DNA of 64,000 bases from SAR324 cluster bacterium (GTDB taxonomy: Bacteria > SAR324 > NAC60-12): the NCBI GenBank assembly GCA_015231885.1, contig JADGAT010000001.1:153436-217435 (forward strand). The letters run 5' to 3'. How positions within the stretch are numbered: position 1 is the first letter of the stretch; each line of letters starts with the position of its first letter. Under the pieces are notes generated by a model. It worked only from the letters and a program-made list of their open reading frames with translations, was not told the DNA's origin and searched no databases. The translations under genes were made by a program, and so were the position numbers. This document shows, in pieces, positions 1 through 9,350 of the stretch.

Positions 1-1382
1 TTTTCCCAACTTTGATTATTACGAAAAATATAGGAACCCATATCAGGAATAGTTGGGGTGAGGGACATTGAAATCAAAGGGACTTGTAGTTGCTGAGCTG
101 TTGACGCAGCAGCTTCGGAGGTGACTCGAATAAGAGGCCCTATAATAGCAATCACATGCTCATCTTCTACCAATTCTCGAACAGCGTTTGATGTTATTTC
201 AGGATTGAGCTGTGAGTCCCTGAAAATTAGTTCAAGTTCTCCAACCTTTTTGGCAGATGCTGGGGTATTTTTTGATTCAGGCTGTTGGGCCTTTTCAGGT
301 ATTTCTTCAACAGTGTTTTTGGGATTCTTTATCCCCAGGCGCAGTCCTTCTAAAATTTCTTTAGTTAAGCGGGCAACTTGACGATTTTGGCTGCTCAAAG
401 GAAGGATCACACCAATGCGACGTGGACGAACCTGCATAGCCGTATTAATTTGCCTTTGCAGGTCTGATAAATAGTCAATACGTGCTTGGTTTGTTTGTGC
501 CGTAGAGTTATGGATTAAACTCTGAGCCAATTTTAGAGCAGTGGAGTATTGTTGTTTTTTGACTAACAATTCTAGACGGAGATAAGGTAATTCTTCCTGA
601 ATAAATTCGATGTCGGAGTAATCTGCAGCAATGGTATCGAGGATTTTTATGTCATCTACTTTATACAATAACGAAATGATTTCCTCTGATGTGATTGGAT
701 AAAAAGAGGAAGCGACTTCCTGTTGTTGCAATGAATACTGAATAGCTAACAAAACATTCCCCTGATCTATCGCCTTCTGACGAAGGACCTGTAAAAGATC
801 TGCTTGATATTCAGATGGAAGCTGTACAAAAATTTCATTATGAGATTCAGGGGAAAAATCAGTAGTTTTTTTTAATTGTATGAGGGCTTTGGTGTGAAAG
901 TAATGAGCAAGAGCAGAAAATGTGTTTTGAGGAAAAGTTTCTAAAAAACCGTTGGCAAGTACTTCTGCTTGTTCATATTGTTGGAGTTGATAAATAATTT
1001 GAATTTCCAGAATTAATGCTTCTTCCGTGCTCAATTGATTTCGTATTTGCTCCAGATCGGCTAATGCTTGTTCGGGGGCAATGGAAACCTTTCGAGCGAT
1101 TGAAATGAAAGTGAGCTCTTCTGAGACATTTGTGTCTGTTGTACCTGTTTTTGCTGGATCATCGGTTGTTTGTTTTTTGCTCGTAAAACTAGAATTTAGT
1201 GAATCTTGTTTTTGTTGTGTGGTTTGTTGATCAATACTGTTGGTGGTCGTTGACAAGGAAGTAGATGTTGGCTGAGCATGCTGCTCAATCCAATGTGGTA
1301 AACTCAATAGACTTTGCGCAAATAGGGCTCCTGGCATAATGGATAGACTGAACAAGGAGCAAATCCATCCCTTCCAATACAA
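1..1382 (-). CDS. LpoA-like penicillin-binding protein activator / periplasmic binding protein (partial, C-terminus off the window)
   Basis: The frame is open from a TTG at 1382 to the window edge, so the 3' end is missing. The TTG has an AGGAG-type ribosome site at 1388-1391; a GTG at 1400 is in frame but overlaps the end of hom. The N-terminus is a signal peptide ending near ALFAQ, followed by a Thr/Ser/Gln-rich linker and a helical TPR-like region (about residues 90-310). A type I periplasmic-binding fold then starts at RRIGVILPLSS, with AIIGPLIRVTSEAAA and VPLISMSLTPTIPDMG, the usual ligand-lobe motifs. This arrangement (exported, TPR, Peripla_BP_6-like domain) matches LpoA-type activators of class A PBPs. 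The specific role is inferred; a class A PBP gene lies about 4 kb away. It follows hom by about 10 bp and is probably co-transcribed with it. Confidence 0.65.
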   Translation of the reverse strand, partial: MYWKGWICSLFSLSIMPGALFAQSLLSLPHWIEQHAQPTSTSLSTTTNSIDQQTTQQKQDSLNSSFTSKKQTTDDPAKTGTTDTNVSEELTFISIARKVSIAPEQALADLEQIRNQLSTEEALILEIQIIYQLQQYEQAEVLANGFLETFPQNTFSALAHYFHTKALIQLKKTTDFSPESHNEIFVQLPSEYQADLLQVLRQKAIDQGNVLLAIQYSLQQQEVASSFYPITSEEIISLLYKVDDIKILDTIAADYSDIEFIQEELPYLRLELLVKKQQYSTALKLAQSLIHNSTAQTNQARIDYLSDLQRQINTAMQVRPRRIGVILPLSSQNRQVARLTKEILEGLRLGIKNPKNTVEEIPEKAQQPESKNTPASAKKVGELELIFRDSQLNPEITSNAVRELVEDEHVIAIIGPLIRVTSEAAASTAQQLQVPLISMSLTPTIPDMGSYIFRNNQSWE

Positions 1383-1392
1383 GTTTTCTCCT

Positions 1393-2685
1393 TCAATCAC
1401 AAAGTTCTCTAAGCACAAATACGGGTTTTGCCATGTAAGGCTCTTGATTGAGCTCTGCTATTGCTTTTTGCACCAATCCTTCTTGACATGCTTCCAGAGT
1501 TAACGTGAAAATGACATTATCTTTGCTGCTTTCATAGTGATGATATTGTGGAAGCTGCTCCAGTGCATAAATATTGATGCCATGTTTGGCTAAAATAGCA
1601 CCAATGTTGCCGACAATTCCTGGTTGGTCATATGCATCAAACCGCAGTGTGTGCTTGAAAACATATTCTGAAAACGGCTGGAGTTGGTACGAAATGCCAG
1701 TTTCTCGGAATGGAGGTGGCAAAACGGGCTCTCGCGTTTTGTATATGTCCGATACAATGGCAGATGCTGTTGGGAGGGTACCCGCTCCTTTGCCAACAAT
1801 AGAAATTTCATCAGAATATTTTCCTTTCACCGCCACAATGTTGGTAGATCCGGTGACTTTAGCCAATGTATGTTCTTGTGGGAGCATTAATGGCAGCACA
1901 AAAGCCTGTAATTGATCGTGTTCCCTGCTAAAATAGGCAATGAGCTTAATTTTACAATTCATCCGGTTTGCATAATCAAAATCTGGTAATTCCAGGGTAT
2001 CAATGCCTTCTACTGTGATTGCCTCAACAGGCAGCCATATTCCTGTGGCTAGATATATTAAAATGGTAATCTTATAGCGTGCATCGTAACCTTTGATATC
2101 ATTGGTAGGGTCCTGCTCGGCAAAACCTTTGGCTTGTGCCTGACTTAAGGCCGTTTTAAAAGAGATGCTGCTCAGATCCATTTCGCTCAAAATGTAATTG
2201 GTTGTTCCATTAACAATACCTAAAATTTTTTGAACATCCGATAGTGAAAGATAGCTCTCCAATAGCCTGATAATTGGAATAGCCCCCCCAACGCTTGCCT
2301 CGAAAAGAAAATGCTTTTGAGACTGTTGTGCTAATTCCAGTAAACCCTTACCTTCTGTAGCAAGGAGGTCTTTATTTGCGCTCACTACATGTTTTCCATG
2401 TTTCAAGGCTTCTTCAACCAGAGTTTTTGCGAAGGTACATCCCCCAATCGTTTCTACAATAACATCTATATTGGGATCGGTTACAATGGTTTGACAGTTG
2501 TCCGTAAATAAAGAGGGATATCGTTGATAAAGCGGTTTGGCATATTGCCCTTCAGGGTGGGTTTCCAGAATTTTTACCAGTTTTATGTCGGAACCTTTTG
2601 CAGCATGATCTTGAATGACTGTGGCAACGCCACTTCCAATGGTTCCCAGACCAGCAATGGCAACCTGAATTGTTTGATTATTCAT
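1393..2685 (-). CDS. hom: homoserine dehydrogenase
   Basis: Reduces L-aspartate 4-semialdehyde to L-homoserine with NAD(P)H, in the threonine/methionine pathway in the cytoplasm. The 430-residue length is typical of the single-function enzyme. The N-terminal Rossmann motif is VAIAGLGTIGSGV (about residues 8-20). The catalytic domain contains VSANKDLLA and the substrate-loop signature GIVNGTTNYILSEM, followed by ARYKITIL. The C-terminal 90 residues form an ACT domain (YDQPGIVGNIGAILAKHGIN), which in this family gives feedback control by threonine. The downstream LpoA-like gene starts within 11 bp. No T-box or other leader was seen in the 81 bp upstream. Confidence 0.96.
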   Translation of the reverse strand: MNNQTIQVAIAGLGTIGSGVATVIQDHAAKGSDIKLVKILETHPEGQYAKPLYQRYPSLFTDNCQTIVTDPNIDVIVETIGGCTFAKTLVEEALKHGKHVVSANKDLLATEGKGLLELAQQSQKHFLFEASVGGAIPIIRLLESYLSLSDVQKILGIVNGTTNYILSEMDLSSISFKTALSQAQAKGFAEQDPTNDIKGYDARYKITILIYLATGIWLPVEAITVEGIDTLELPDFDYANRMNCKIKLIAYFSREHDQLQAFVLPLMLPQEHTLAKVTGSTNIVAVKGKYSDEISIVGKGAGTLPTASAIVSDIYKTREPVLPPPFRETGISYQLQPFSEYVFKHTLRFDAYDQPGIVGNIGAILAKHGINIYALEQLPQYHHYESSKDNVIFTLTLEACQEGLVQKAIAELNQEPYMAKPVFVLRELCD

Positions 2686-2766
2686 AACTTTTATTTAATA
2701 CATAGTTTGGACAATTATTTATTGTTTTTAAGAATCAATGGTGACATTCATAATAGGATTTCCATT

Positions 2767-4065
2767 TCATGGCTGCATTTTCTCTAACAGCTGACGGGTT
2801 TTTTGCTTCCAGTAACGGTCGGGGAAGGGCTGTTTGAGAAAATAATTCCATGATTGTCGTGCTTTTTGGAAATTTTCCTGATGATAATAAATATACCCAA
2901 AAATAAAATGAGCAAAGGGATACTGCCCTTTGAAATCTCGAACTAATTCTTCCAAGTCCCGTAAGCCTCCTATGTAATCAATAGTATGAGGAGAGTGGTG
3001 TAAGAGGTTTTCGTATGCTTGAAAAGCTTTATGATAGTTATGTGTCCTTAAATAAGCAATTCCCATATTCATTTGAACATAGCTCAATTGGGGATTTAAT
3101 TTCAATGCTTTCTTGCTGTAGCGAACGGATTCTTTGTAATCCGCAAGCAAGTAATAACCCCAGCCCAGGTTTCCATACAGATAAGCATCTTGTATATATT
3201 GCTGCGCCTGTTTGTAAGTTTCTACGGATTTGCGTACCAGGTCGGTATTGTACTTAGCTAAACCATCAGGCTGTAATTGGTATCCCTGATAATAATAAAT
3301 AGTGGCAATTTCTTGAAGAATCATTCCTTTTTCTCTAGAGCTTTTTGTTTCTTCCAACCCTTGCTCGAGTGCATTGATTGCTTCGGTGTATTGCTTTAGG
3401 CTGAAAAATCCCTTACCAGCTAGATAATAATAGTTGCTTTTTCCTTGAAGATTGCGAATTGGAAGCTGTTGATTTCGATAGTGGTTCAACCATTCAGTCA
3501 GTCTTTCTTCGAGGTTTCCAGCAGGCTTTTCTGTTGAGGAAAACAGATCGAGGAAGTCTTCGACTTGCCGATGAAGAATAGACCAGAGTTCTCCTTCTTC
3601 TAACGCATAGCGAGGTTTAGCCGGGCGACCTGTTGACCAAAAATCATCCCACCAGGAAGGCTCTTGCTGTTGTTGTCCGGTCGACATGGACATCAACAGC
3701 TGATTTGGATTATTCTCTCTTGGGAACAGCAGAATGACCAGACAGTATAAACTGAAAAGAATGCCAATTGTTAAAAAAATGGTATGCCATAAAACAGAAC
3801 GAGATCTCGAAAAAGGAACATGTAAGGATTGAGAAGGTTTTTGCAGTATGACCGATTTCTCCCAAGCTGCTTTAGCCTGTGCAGGAGCATTTGCTTCATA
3901 AAAGAGATTTCCCAGGCGATAATGCCATTCGGCATTATCAGAAGTATTTTGCTCAGAAAGCATCGCCAACTGTTCTTTAGTTAGCTGACAATCCCACCGT
4001 GCAATCATTTCTTTAATTTGTGGGATAGACATTGCTGCGCTTTTTTCTAAAACAGTGTCAGTCAT
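2767..4065 (-). CDS. TPR-repeat membrane protein
   Basis: Not assigned to a named family. The protein has a cytoplasmic N-terminal region of about 85 residues containing one TPR-like unit (WHYRLGNLFYEANAPAQAKA). A single strong membrane segment follows (HTIFLTIGILFSLYCLVILL), and then about 300 residues with successive TPR-like helices, for example YYLAGKGFFSLKQYTEAINA, YGNLGWGYYLLADYKESV and VQMNMGIAYLRTHNYHKAF. It is probably a scaffold anchored in the inner membrane. An upstream ATG at 4116 would add 17 residues and overlap the DUF2062 gene by 31 bp. The ATG at 4065 leaves a 20-bp gap and is preferred, although neither start has a clear ribosome site. It is likely co-transcribed with the DUF2062 gene. 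Confidence 0.75.
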   Translation of the reverse strand: MTDTVLEKSAAMSIPQIKEMIARWDCQLTKEQLAMLSEQNTSDNAEWHYRLGNLFYEANAPAQAKAAWEKSVILQKPSQSLHVPFSRSRSVLWHTIFLTIGILFSLYCLVILLFPRENNPNQLLMSMSTGQQQQEPSWWDDFWSTGRPAKPRYALEEGELWSILHRQVEDFLDLFSSTEKPAGNLEERLTEWLNHYRNQQLPIRNLQGKSNYYYLAGKGFFSLKQYTEAINALEQGLEETKSSREKGMILQEIATIYYYQGYQLQPDGLAKYNTDLVRKSVETYKQAQQYIQDAYLYGNLGWGYYLLADYKESVRYSKKALKLNPQLSYVQMNMGIAYLRTHNYHKAFQAYENLLHHSPHTIDYIGGLRDLEELVRDFKGQYPFAHFIFGYIYYHQENFQKARQSWNYFLKQPFPDRYWKQKTRQLLEKMQP

Positions 4066-4085
4066 GAATGGTACGGAAACAGGTA

Positions 4086-4661
4086 CTAGTTGAGTGTTTC
4101 GTGTTGTAAACGCCATTCTTCATAGGTCATGTTTGCTTGTTTGGCCTTGAATTGGCGATAACGAGTTAAAAAATAACAGGTGACAAAATAAAAAATGATT
4201 GCAAAAGGAATGGCATAAAACAAACTGCCAATTAGCATTGGCAGGCCTAAGTCTATAAATAAAAACTGGCTGCCTTCTACAAGTTTACCCCAAAGATCCA
4301 ATTGAAACAATTCCTCAAATTTTTGTTGAAATGAGGGCCAGCCTAACGCAATGGTAGGGCCATCGATCATTTCAAAAAATAAATTACCTGTAATCAGAAA
4401 TAGATAATAAATGGGCACTACAGTAACCGGGTTGGTCACCCATACAAGTGCTACACCAACAGGTAGATAAAAATGCAAACGAAATAAGTAACGAAATACA
4501 GCCCAGATGCCAGCAACAATATACATTTGTGCTCCCATCGAAGGAGTCAATCCAATGAATATACCAATTGCCACCCCCCAACTGACTTGTTGTACTGGCG
4601 CAACATTATTAATAACTGGAAAAATTAGACGATCATAGAGGATACTATACAAAGTTTTCAT
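4086..4661 (-). CDS. DUF2062 family membrane protein
   Basis: A 191-residue integral membrane protein. The N-terminal half carries the DUF2062 pattern: GVAIGIFIGLTPSMGAQMY (about residues 29-47), then a hydrophobic stretch and WVTNPVTVVPIYYLFLITG (about 74-92). Three to four membrane segments are apparent, the last being LIGSLFYAIPFAIIFYFVTC. The C-terminal 25 residues are charged and cytoplasmic-looking. The biochemical function of DUF2062 is unknown; in many proteobacteria such genes lie near envelope or polysaccharide genes. It is the first gene of a minus-strand pair with the TPR protein and is divergent from the lipoprotein gene at 4866. Confidence 0.85.
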   Translation of the reverse strand: MKTLYSILYDRLIFPVINNVAPVQQVSWGVAIGIFIGLTPSMGAQMYIVAGIWAVFRYLFRLHFYLPVGVALVWVTNPVTVVPIYYLFLITGNLFFEMIDGPTIALGWPSFQQKFEELFQLDLWGKLVEGSQFLFIDLGLPMLIGSLFYAIPFAIIFYFVTCYFLTRYRQFKAKQANMTYEEWRLQHETLN

Positions 4662-4865
4662 ATATTATATAAATATCATAAATCATTTTCGCATTCTGGC
4701 AAGCTCTCTATTTTGCCTTGCGATGTAACCTAGATAAAAATATCTTCTTATTTAGATTGTCGTGTAATCAAAATAGAACTGGTTTATAGCGACTCAACTT
4801 CGAAAAAATCAAGCTTCTATTGTAAAGATCTGCTTCAAAAAGACCAGCACCAAACAAGGAATAGT

Positions 4866-5303
4866 ATGAAAAAACATGGGATATACAGAATAGGATATTT
4901 TTTGTTCATTGTTTTATTTATGATCAGTTGTGCCACCGATGATTCGGACAACAATGATAGCAAATTTGTGGAACTGACAGACCAGGTTGATGTTGATATT
5001 CTCGATGCAAGGCAAGAAGAAAACGCACTTTTCTTTACCATAAAAGTCGATCCTGACAGCGATCGATGTGATTTTGTGGACACCGAAGTGGATGTTAAGA
5101 TTAATATTGCATTGAGTGATCCTGAAAATCCAGGAGAAGAGGTCACATTGTCTTTCAATATGGGCCGTATTAAACGTGGTCACGATAAGAACACAGAATT
5201 TGAGTTATCAACTGCAGAACGTCAATATATTCCCGAATCGATCACGGCAGTTGCAATACGGGCACGTCTACAGAATTGTACACTGGATCCTTTTATTCCA
5301 TGA
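4866..5303 (+). CDS. putative acidic lipoprotein
   Basis: A 145-residue protein with a lipoprotein signal peptide: a basic start (MKKHGIYR), a hydrophobic core and the lipobox MISC at about residue 21. After the cysteine comes ATDDSDNND, an acidic linker. The mature part is rich in Asp and Glu and looks like a small beta-sandwich, with two further cysteines (RCDFVDTEVDV and LQNCTLDPF) that could pair. An AAGGA ribosome site lies 7 bp before the ATG. No known family is recognised. It converges on the class A PBP gene and their ends overlap by 11 bp. Confidence 0.7.
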   Translation: MKKHGIYRIGYFLFIVLFMISCATDDSDNNDSKFVELTDQVDVDILDARQEENALFFTIKVDPDSDRCDFVDTEVDVKINIALSDPENPGEEVTLSFNMGRIKRGHDKNTEFELSTAERQYIPESITAVAIRARLQNCTLDPFIP

Positions 5304-7449
5304 TGGGAGGGACAATTCCTCGTTTATTTTTTCGGGAAAAACTATTATCCAGAGTTTTCGTAAATGGAGAAGTCGCAATGGATTCATTCTCTGGCAACAG
5401 AAACCCGGGATGTATGGAGCAGGGAAGATTTGGCAACTGCCCTGCTGGATAATGGAAATTGCTGACATCAGGGCAGGAGTAGGTAGCCAATTCACCGGAA
5501 ACTCGACACGTGGGGAAGGCTTTATAAGCAAGAGGGGGAGATTTAGGACGATCAGGTATCACTGATAAGGCTTTTTTCATAAAGCGAGACCATATTTGCG
5601 CTGCTGATCTTCCACCAGTTTCATTTTTCATGGAAGTGTTGTCATCATTACCAACCCATACTCCTGTGACTAATTCAGGAGCATATCCGATAAACCAGGC
5701 ATCTCGAAAGTCGGTCGTGGTTCCAGTTTTTCCTCCGATAAAGTGCTTATTTCCTTTCCAATTAGCACGTCTTCCAGTTCCTCTCAAGATAACACCGTGC
5801 AGCAGTTGATTCATTTGATGAACAGTCCATTCTGAAAAAACAGGCTCTGTCTTTTTGGGCCGATAATGATAGATTTCCTTTCCGGAGCTATCTTTAATGC
5901 TTTCGATAAATACCGGCTGAGAATAATACCCTTGATTCATGAAAGGAGTGTAGGCTGCGGTGAGGTTCAGTATTTTAACTTCGGAACAGCCAAGCGCCAG
6001 ACACAGTCCGGATTCTTGACGTAGGAATAAATTCAATTTTTTTGCTTGCTGTCCGAGTTTGGAGATGCCTATTTCATTGAGGATTTGAACAGCAATGGTA
6101 TTCATCGATTGTTCAAAAGCTTTCGTAAAGGTATAATAATCTTCGTAATATATTTCCCCATGGCCATTGACTTGTGCACGTTCTACACCAAAAAGTCTGT
6201 CAAAATTTCTGGGCTCGTAAAGAGAAAGCGTTCCATCCTGCTCTTGCCACTCAAAGCTCAATGGTTCGTCAGTAAATCTGGAATTGATTGTGAAGCCTTC
6301 CTCTAAAGCCGTTGCATATAAAATGGTTTTAAATGCAGATCCTGGTTGTCTCATTGCCTGGGTAACCCGGTTGAATTGGGATGATAAATAATTTCTTCCA
6401 CCAACGAGTGCTTTGATGTAGCCGGTACGGGGATCCATTGCCACTAAGGCCGCTTGGTCGAATTGCAGAGATTCTTGTTGGAAGGCATGTTTGATGGCTT
6501 TTTCTGCAGCTGCCTGGAGTGCCGGGTCCAGAGTCGTATAGATTTTGTAACCATTGTTGGAGATTCTTGGTAATTGATGTTGGTTTTTTAACAGCATCCG
6601 AATATGTTGAACAAAATAAGGAGCTTTGACCGGATAGCGGGCAGGGATCAATACATGTAATTTTTCTTTAGTTGCTTGTCCGTATTCTGCTTGATTAATC
6701 CAGCTATGTTCGTAGAGTTGGAGAAGTACCTGGTGCTGTCTTCGGAGGGCTTGTGACAAGATATTATTTGGAAAATACACATTTTTGGCTTTTTCAAAAT
6801 TCTTTGGTAAACGAAGGTAGGCTTCAGGCTTGTTGATGATTCCTGCAAGAAAAGCCGATTGTGCCAGGGTCAATGAACTGGCAGGACGATTGAAATAGGA
6901 CAATGCGGCTTGCTGTACCCCATAATTGCCATATCCTAAATAGATTGTATTGAGATAATGCTCTAATATTTCCCATTTGCTGAATCGCAGCTCCAAGGCC
7001 CATGCAATAAAAACTTCCTTTATTTTTCGTCGAAGAGTTTTTTCAGGGGAGAGCAGCATGATCTTTACAAGCTGCTGGGTGATCGTGCTTCCTCCTTCCA
7101 GGTAACCACCTTGTCTTACATTAGCCCATAATGCACCAAACACACGGAAAATATCCACGCCCCTGTGTTGTAAAAATCGAGAATCTTCAATAGCCAAGAT
7201 ACTCAACTGCAGATAACGCCCAACCTGTTGTCGCGGGATGATTTGACGATCCTCTATGCCGTCAATAATGGTATAGGGGTGACCATGGTGATCATAGATG
7301 ACCGTATTTTCGCGAAGCTGGGCGATAGAATGTTCGAAATCCTTAATGATTTGTGGATACCAAATAAAAAAAAACGTACAGGTTCCTGCAAGCGCAACAA
7401 ATGGCGAACTTAACAAACTGATAGATAGTATCCAGGTAATGCGTTTCAT
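5293..7449 (-). CDS. class A penicillin-binding protein (transglycosylase/transpeptidase)
   Basis: A bifunctional peptidoglycan synthase anchored in the inner membrane and acting in the periplasm. An N-terminal signal anchor covers residues 4-30. The glycosyltransferase (GT51) domain contains the catalytic motif LAIEDSRF (Glu88), then GGSTITQQLVK and RKIKEVFIAWALELRFSK. The transpeptidase domain carries the three penicillin-binding motifs in order: SAFK in RQPGSAFKT, SMN in QSMNTIAV, and KTGT in GGKTGTTTDFRDAW. At 718 residues it is shorter than E. coli PBP1a and has no obvious OB insert, closer to compact PBP1 forms. A TTG two codons upstream (7455) is a possible start; the ATG at 7449 directly follows a small hairpin. 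An LpoA-like gene lies in the same region. Confidence 0.93.
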   Translation of the reverse strand: MKRITWILSISLLSSPFVALAGTCTFFFIWYPQIIKDFEHSIAQLRENTVIYDHHGHPYTIIDGIEDRQIIPRQQVGRYLQLSILAIEDSRFLQHRGVDIFRVFGALWANVRQGGYLEGGSTITQQLVKIMLLSPEKTLRRKIKEVFIAWALELRFSKWEILEHYLNTIYLGYGNYGVQQAALSYFNRPASSLTLAQSAFLAGIINKPEAYLRLPKNFEKAKNVYFPNNILSQALRRQHQVLLQLYEHSWINQAEYGQATKEKLHVLIPARYPVKAPYFVQHIRMLLKNQHQLPRISNNGYKIYTTLDPALQAAAEKAIKHAFQQESLQFDQAALVAMDPRTGYIKALVGGRNYLSSQFNRVTQAMRQPGSAFKTILYATALEEGFTINSRFTDEPLSFEWQEQDGTLSLYEPRNFDRLFGVERAQVNGHGEIYYEDYYTFTKAFEQSMNTIAVQILNEIGISKLGQQAKKLNLFLRQESGLCLALGCSEVKILNLTAAYTPFMNQGYYSQPVFIESIKDSSGKEIYHYRPKKTEPVFSEWTVHQMNQLLHGVILRGTGRRANWKGNKHFIGGKTGTTTDFRDAWFIGYAPELVTGVWVGNDDNTSMKNETGGRSAAQIWSRFMKKALSVIPDRPKSPPLAYKAFPTCRVSGELATYSCPDVSNFHYPAGQLPNLPCSIHPGFLLPENESIATSPFTKTLDNSFSRKNKRGIVPPIME

Positions 7450-7488
7450 GCTCAATCACGGTTGAGCAGAGGATAAGAAAAAGGAGAG

Positions 7489-7512
7489 CCGGGATGGGTT
7501 ATTCCATCCCGG
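7489..7512 (-). terminator. rho-independent terminator candidate after the BI-1 family gene
   Basis: A perfect 9-bp GC-rich stem (CCGGGATGG / CCATCCCGG) with a 6-nt loop lies 10 bp past the stop of the minus-strand gene at 7522. Read on the minus strand it is followed by CTCTCCTTTTTC, a short pyrimidine/T tract. It separates this gene from the PBP gene. Confidence 0.65.
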
Positions 7513-7521
7513 AGGATTAAA

Positions 7522-8211
7522 TTAATCTCGAGCAAGTCCAAGAAAACTTAATAAATGCAGGAATAAATTGAAGACGTCTAAAAATAGAGCCACCGTGGCA
7601 CTAACATAGTCATCAGTGCTGTAGTTGCGCAAAATATTGGAAGTATCATACAAGATAAATCCGCTGAATAAAAGAACACCTGCTCCAGAAAACACAAAAT
7701 GCATCATGGAACTTTGTAAAAACAAATTGATTAATCCACCAACTATCAAAATAATTAGCCCCGTCATCAAGAATCCTGACATAAAACTGAAATCTTTTTT
7801 AGAAAAGATCACATAAGCCGTTAATCCGACAAAAGTTACGGTGGTTAATCCCAGTGCCTCTAATACAATGAACCCGGAACCTGCTGCTACATACATATTC
7901 AGCATTGGGCCAATCATTAAACCGGCAATGGTTGTGAAGCTAAAAAGAGCAACCATGTTCAAACCAGGCTTGCGTTGCACAAACATCAAGAACATGAAAG
8001 AACCAAAAAAGAAAAGAATGGAAAGAAAACCAAGCGATCCCACAACAGGAAGCAATGGCCCCATTCCCATGACGGCACCAACTGTTGCCGATAACATAGA
8101 GGCGGCAAGCAAACCATAGACTTTTTTCAAAAAAGCAAGACGTTCTCCAACTGATACACTGGCTGCGACTTGTATAGTGCGATAAGGGGCCGTTTCTTGT
8201 TGACCAAACAT
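7522..8211 (-). CDS. Bax inhibitor-1 / YccA family membrane protein
   Basis: A 229-residue polytopic protein with seven hydrophobic segments, the expected topology for BI-1 proteins. Family hallmarks are the N-terminal region before the first segment (FLKKVYGLLAASMLSATVGA), the TTVTFVGLTAYVIFSKKDFS stretch near residue 125, and the C-terminal YDTSNILRNY followed by ALFLDVFNLFLHLLSFLG, with acidic residues in the last segment. Bacterial members such as YccA interact with FtsH or act as proton/calcium leak pathways; which applies here is not shown. A copy of the 161-bp repeat ends 46 bp upstream of its ATG, and a hairpin terminator follows it. Confidence 0.93.
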   Translation of the reverse strand: MFGQQETAPYRTIQVAASVSVGERLAFLKKVYGLLAASMLSATVGAVMGMGPLLPVVGSLGFLSILFFFGSFMFLMFVQRKPGLNMVALFSFTTIAGLMIGPMLNMYVAAGSGFIVLEALGLTTVTFVGLTAYVIFSKKDFSFMSGFLMTGLIILIVGGLINLFLQSSMMHFVFSGAGVLLFSGFILYDTSNILRNYSTDDYVSATVALFLDVFNLFLHLLSFLGLARD

Positions 8212-8256
8212 AAACTTCTCCTTTATTTAATTGACATTAAGCTATTTTTCCAAAAC

Positions 8257-8417
8257 AAGGAATGCTCAAACAATAACTTAGCAAATCTACCTGTGTTTTC
8301 AACGATTTTCTGCATTCCTTACCAGTTACATAGCAAGGCTATGCGCTCGATAAAACGCCTTGAACTTCGATGAAAATCCTGCGTAACTTTCGCATGTCAT
8401 TATTTTCGCCTTCCTAA
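8257..8417. repeat. 161-bp dispersed intergenic repeat, copy 1
   Basis: This block is repeated at 11693-11853 with the same length and roughly 85-90% identity by eye. It starts AAGGAATGCT and ends CCTTCCTAA. The two ends form an imperfect inverted repeat (AGGAA-GC...AAA..ATAA). Inside is CATAGC-aag-GCTATG, and GATTTTC pairs with a later GAAAATC, so a folded structure is possible. AAAAC flanks both ends here, which could be a target duplication, but copy 2 lacks one. No coding frame is evident. MITE-like or structured RNA are both possible. Confidence 0.75.
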
Positions 8418-8480
8418 AAAACAACCATACAATAATTTATACTCAGTAAAATATCATATACATTTCATAAAGACAATTCT

Positions 8481-9314
8481 CTAATATCCCTCAAATGCCA
8501 AGTATGCCTGTAAAAAAAACATCACTTTTGTTGAAAATTTAGGTCCCCTCCGATAAAAAAACTGTTGAGCAGAGGTATAATTGTCCAAATGTACAGATTT
8601 ATTCATTTTTAATTCCCCTCTTTCGTCCCGGATGGGAGCAATATCAACATTCTCGACAAATACAGGTGCATCAAAATCAATTACTTCAATTTCAGTCGAT
8701 AATCCAGAAGCCATGAGGGTCAGCGGCATCTGGTATAAGCGTTCGATCAGATAGAATCCAACAAAATCAGCCAGTGCTTGAATTTTTTCGTCTTCTTGGG
8801 CAAGAACCCACCCAACAAATTCATTATGCAATTTTCTGAATAAAGGATCGGAGACTTTCATCCCTTTTACAGAAATTGCTCTGTTTTCAATATAATCCAG
8901 TACCAATTGGCTGAAAAAATGGAAAAAACTGCTTTGGTTCAAGACCACTTCGTATTTAAAAAAACGATTGGTGAAATCCAGTAATACGTCTCGACCCAGC
9001 TTCACCTGATCAAATTGATCTTGGTGAATCTGCATCTTTTCTAAAGAGGTGGAGAGTACTTCATTTTGGCTTTGGAGTATTTCTTGTGCTTGCAGCGCTT
9101 CGGAAAGACGGTCTGCTACCTCTTCAGAAGATATTTGTGCCGTGGAAGGCGCATTTGCTTCAGGAGAGGTATCCAGACTGATTGCCAGAGACGATTCTTG
9201 TTGTGCTTTCCATGAAGCATACAGGAAATAACCTCCTATCAAGATCCCTATTACGAGTGTGATCAGGATTACAATTACCCCAGTCGAGGGTTGTTTTTTG
9301 GTAGAAGCATACAT
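8481..9314 (-). CDS. membrane-anchored coiled-coil protein of unknown function
   Basis: No family is confidently recognised. One N-terminal membrane segment (VIVILITLVIGILIGGYFLYA, about residues 14-34) is followed by a Ser/Ala-rich linker and a short coiled coil (about residues 63-100, from SEEVADRLSEAL onward). The remainder is a mostly helical domain of about 170 residues ending in RRGPKFSTKVMFFLQAYLAF. This places it as a bitopic inner-membrane protein with a periplasmic domain. The overall plan and the Gly-Pro near the end faintly recall DUF3014 proteins, but the resemblance is too weak to name it. It lies just downstream of argG on the same strand (36 bp). Confidence 0.65.
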   Translation of the reverse strand: MYASTKKQPSTGVIVILITLVIGILIGGYFLYASWKAQQESSLAISLDTSPEANAPSTAQISSEEVADRLSEALQAQEILQSQNEVLSTSLEKMQIHQDQFDQVKLGRDVLLDFTNRFFKYEVVLNQSSFFHFFSQLVLDYIENRAISVKGMKVSDPLFRKLHNEFVGWVLAQEDEKIQALADFVGFYLIERLYQMPLTLMASGLSTEIEVIDFDAPVFVENVDIAPIRDERGELKMNKSVHLDNYTSAQQFFYRRGPKFSTKVMFFLQAYLAFEGY

Positions 9315-9350
9315 GGCATCTGCTCTTTCGAAGAAGTGAAATATGCGATT

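Noticed and set aside
1574-1915. Long open frame on the plus strand within hom
   Set aside because: Antisense shadow of a clearly real gene; no ribosome site or recognisable domain.
8418-8422. AAAAC target-site duplication of repeat copy 1
   Set aside because: AAAAC does flank both ends (8252-8256 and 8418-8422), but the region is A-rich and copy 2 has no matching duplication.
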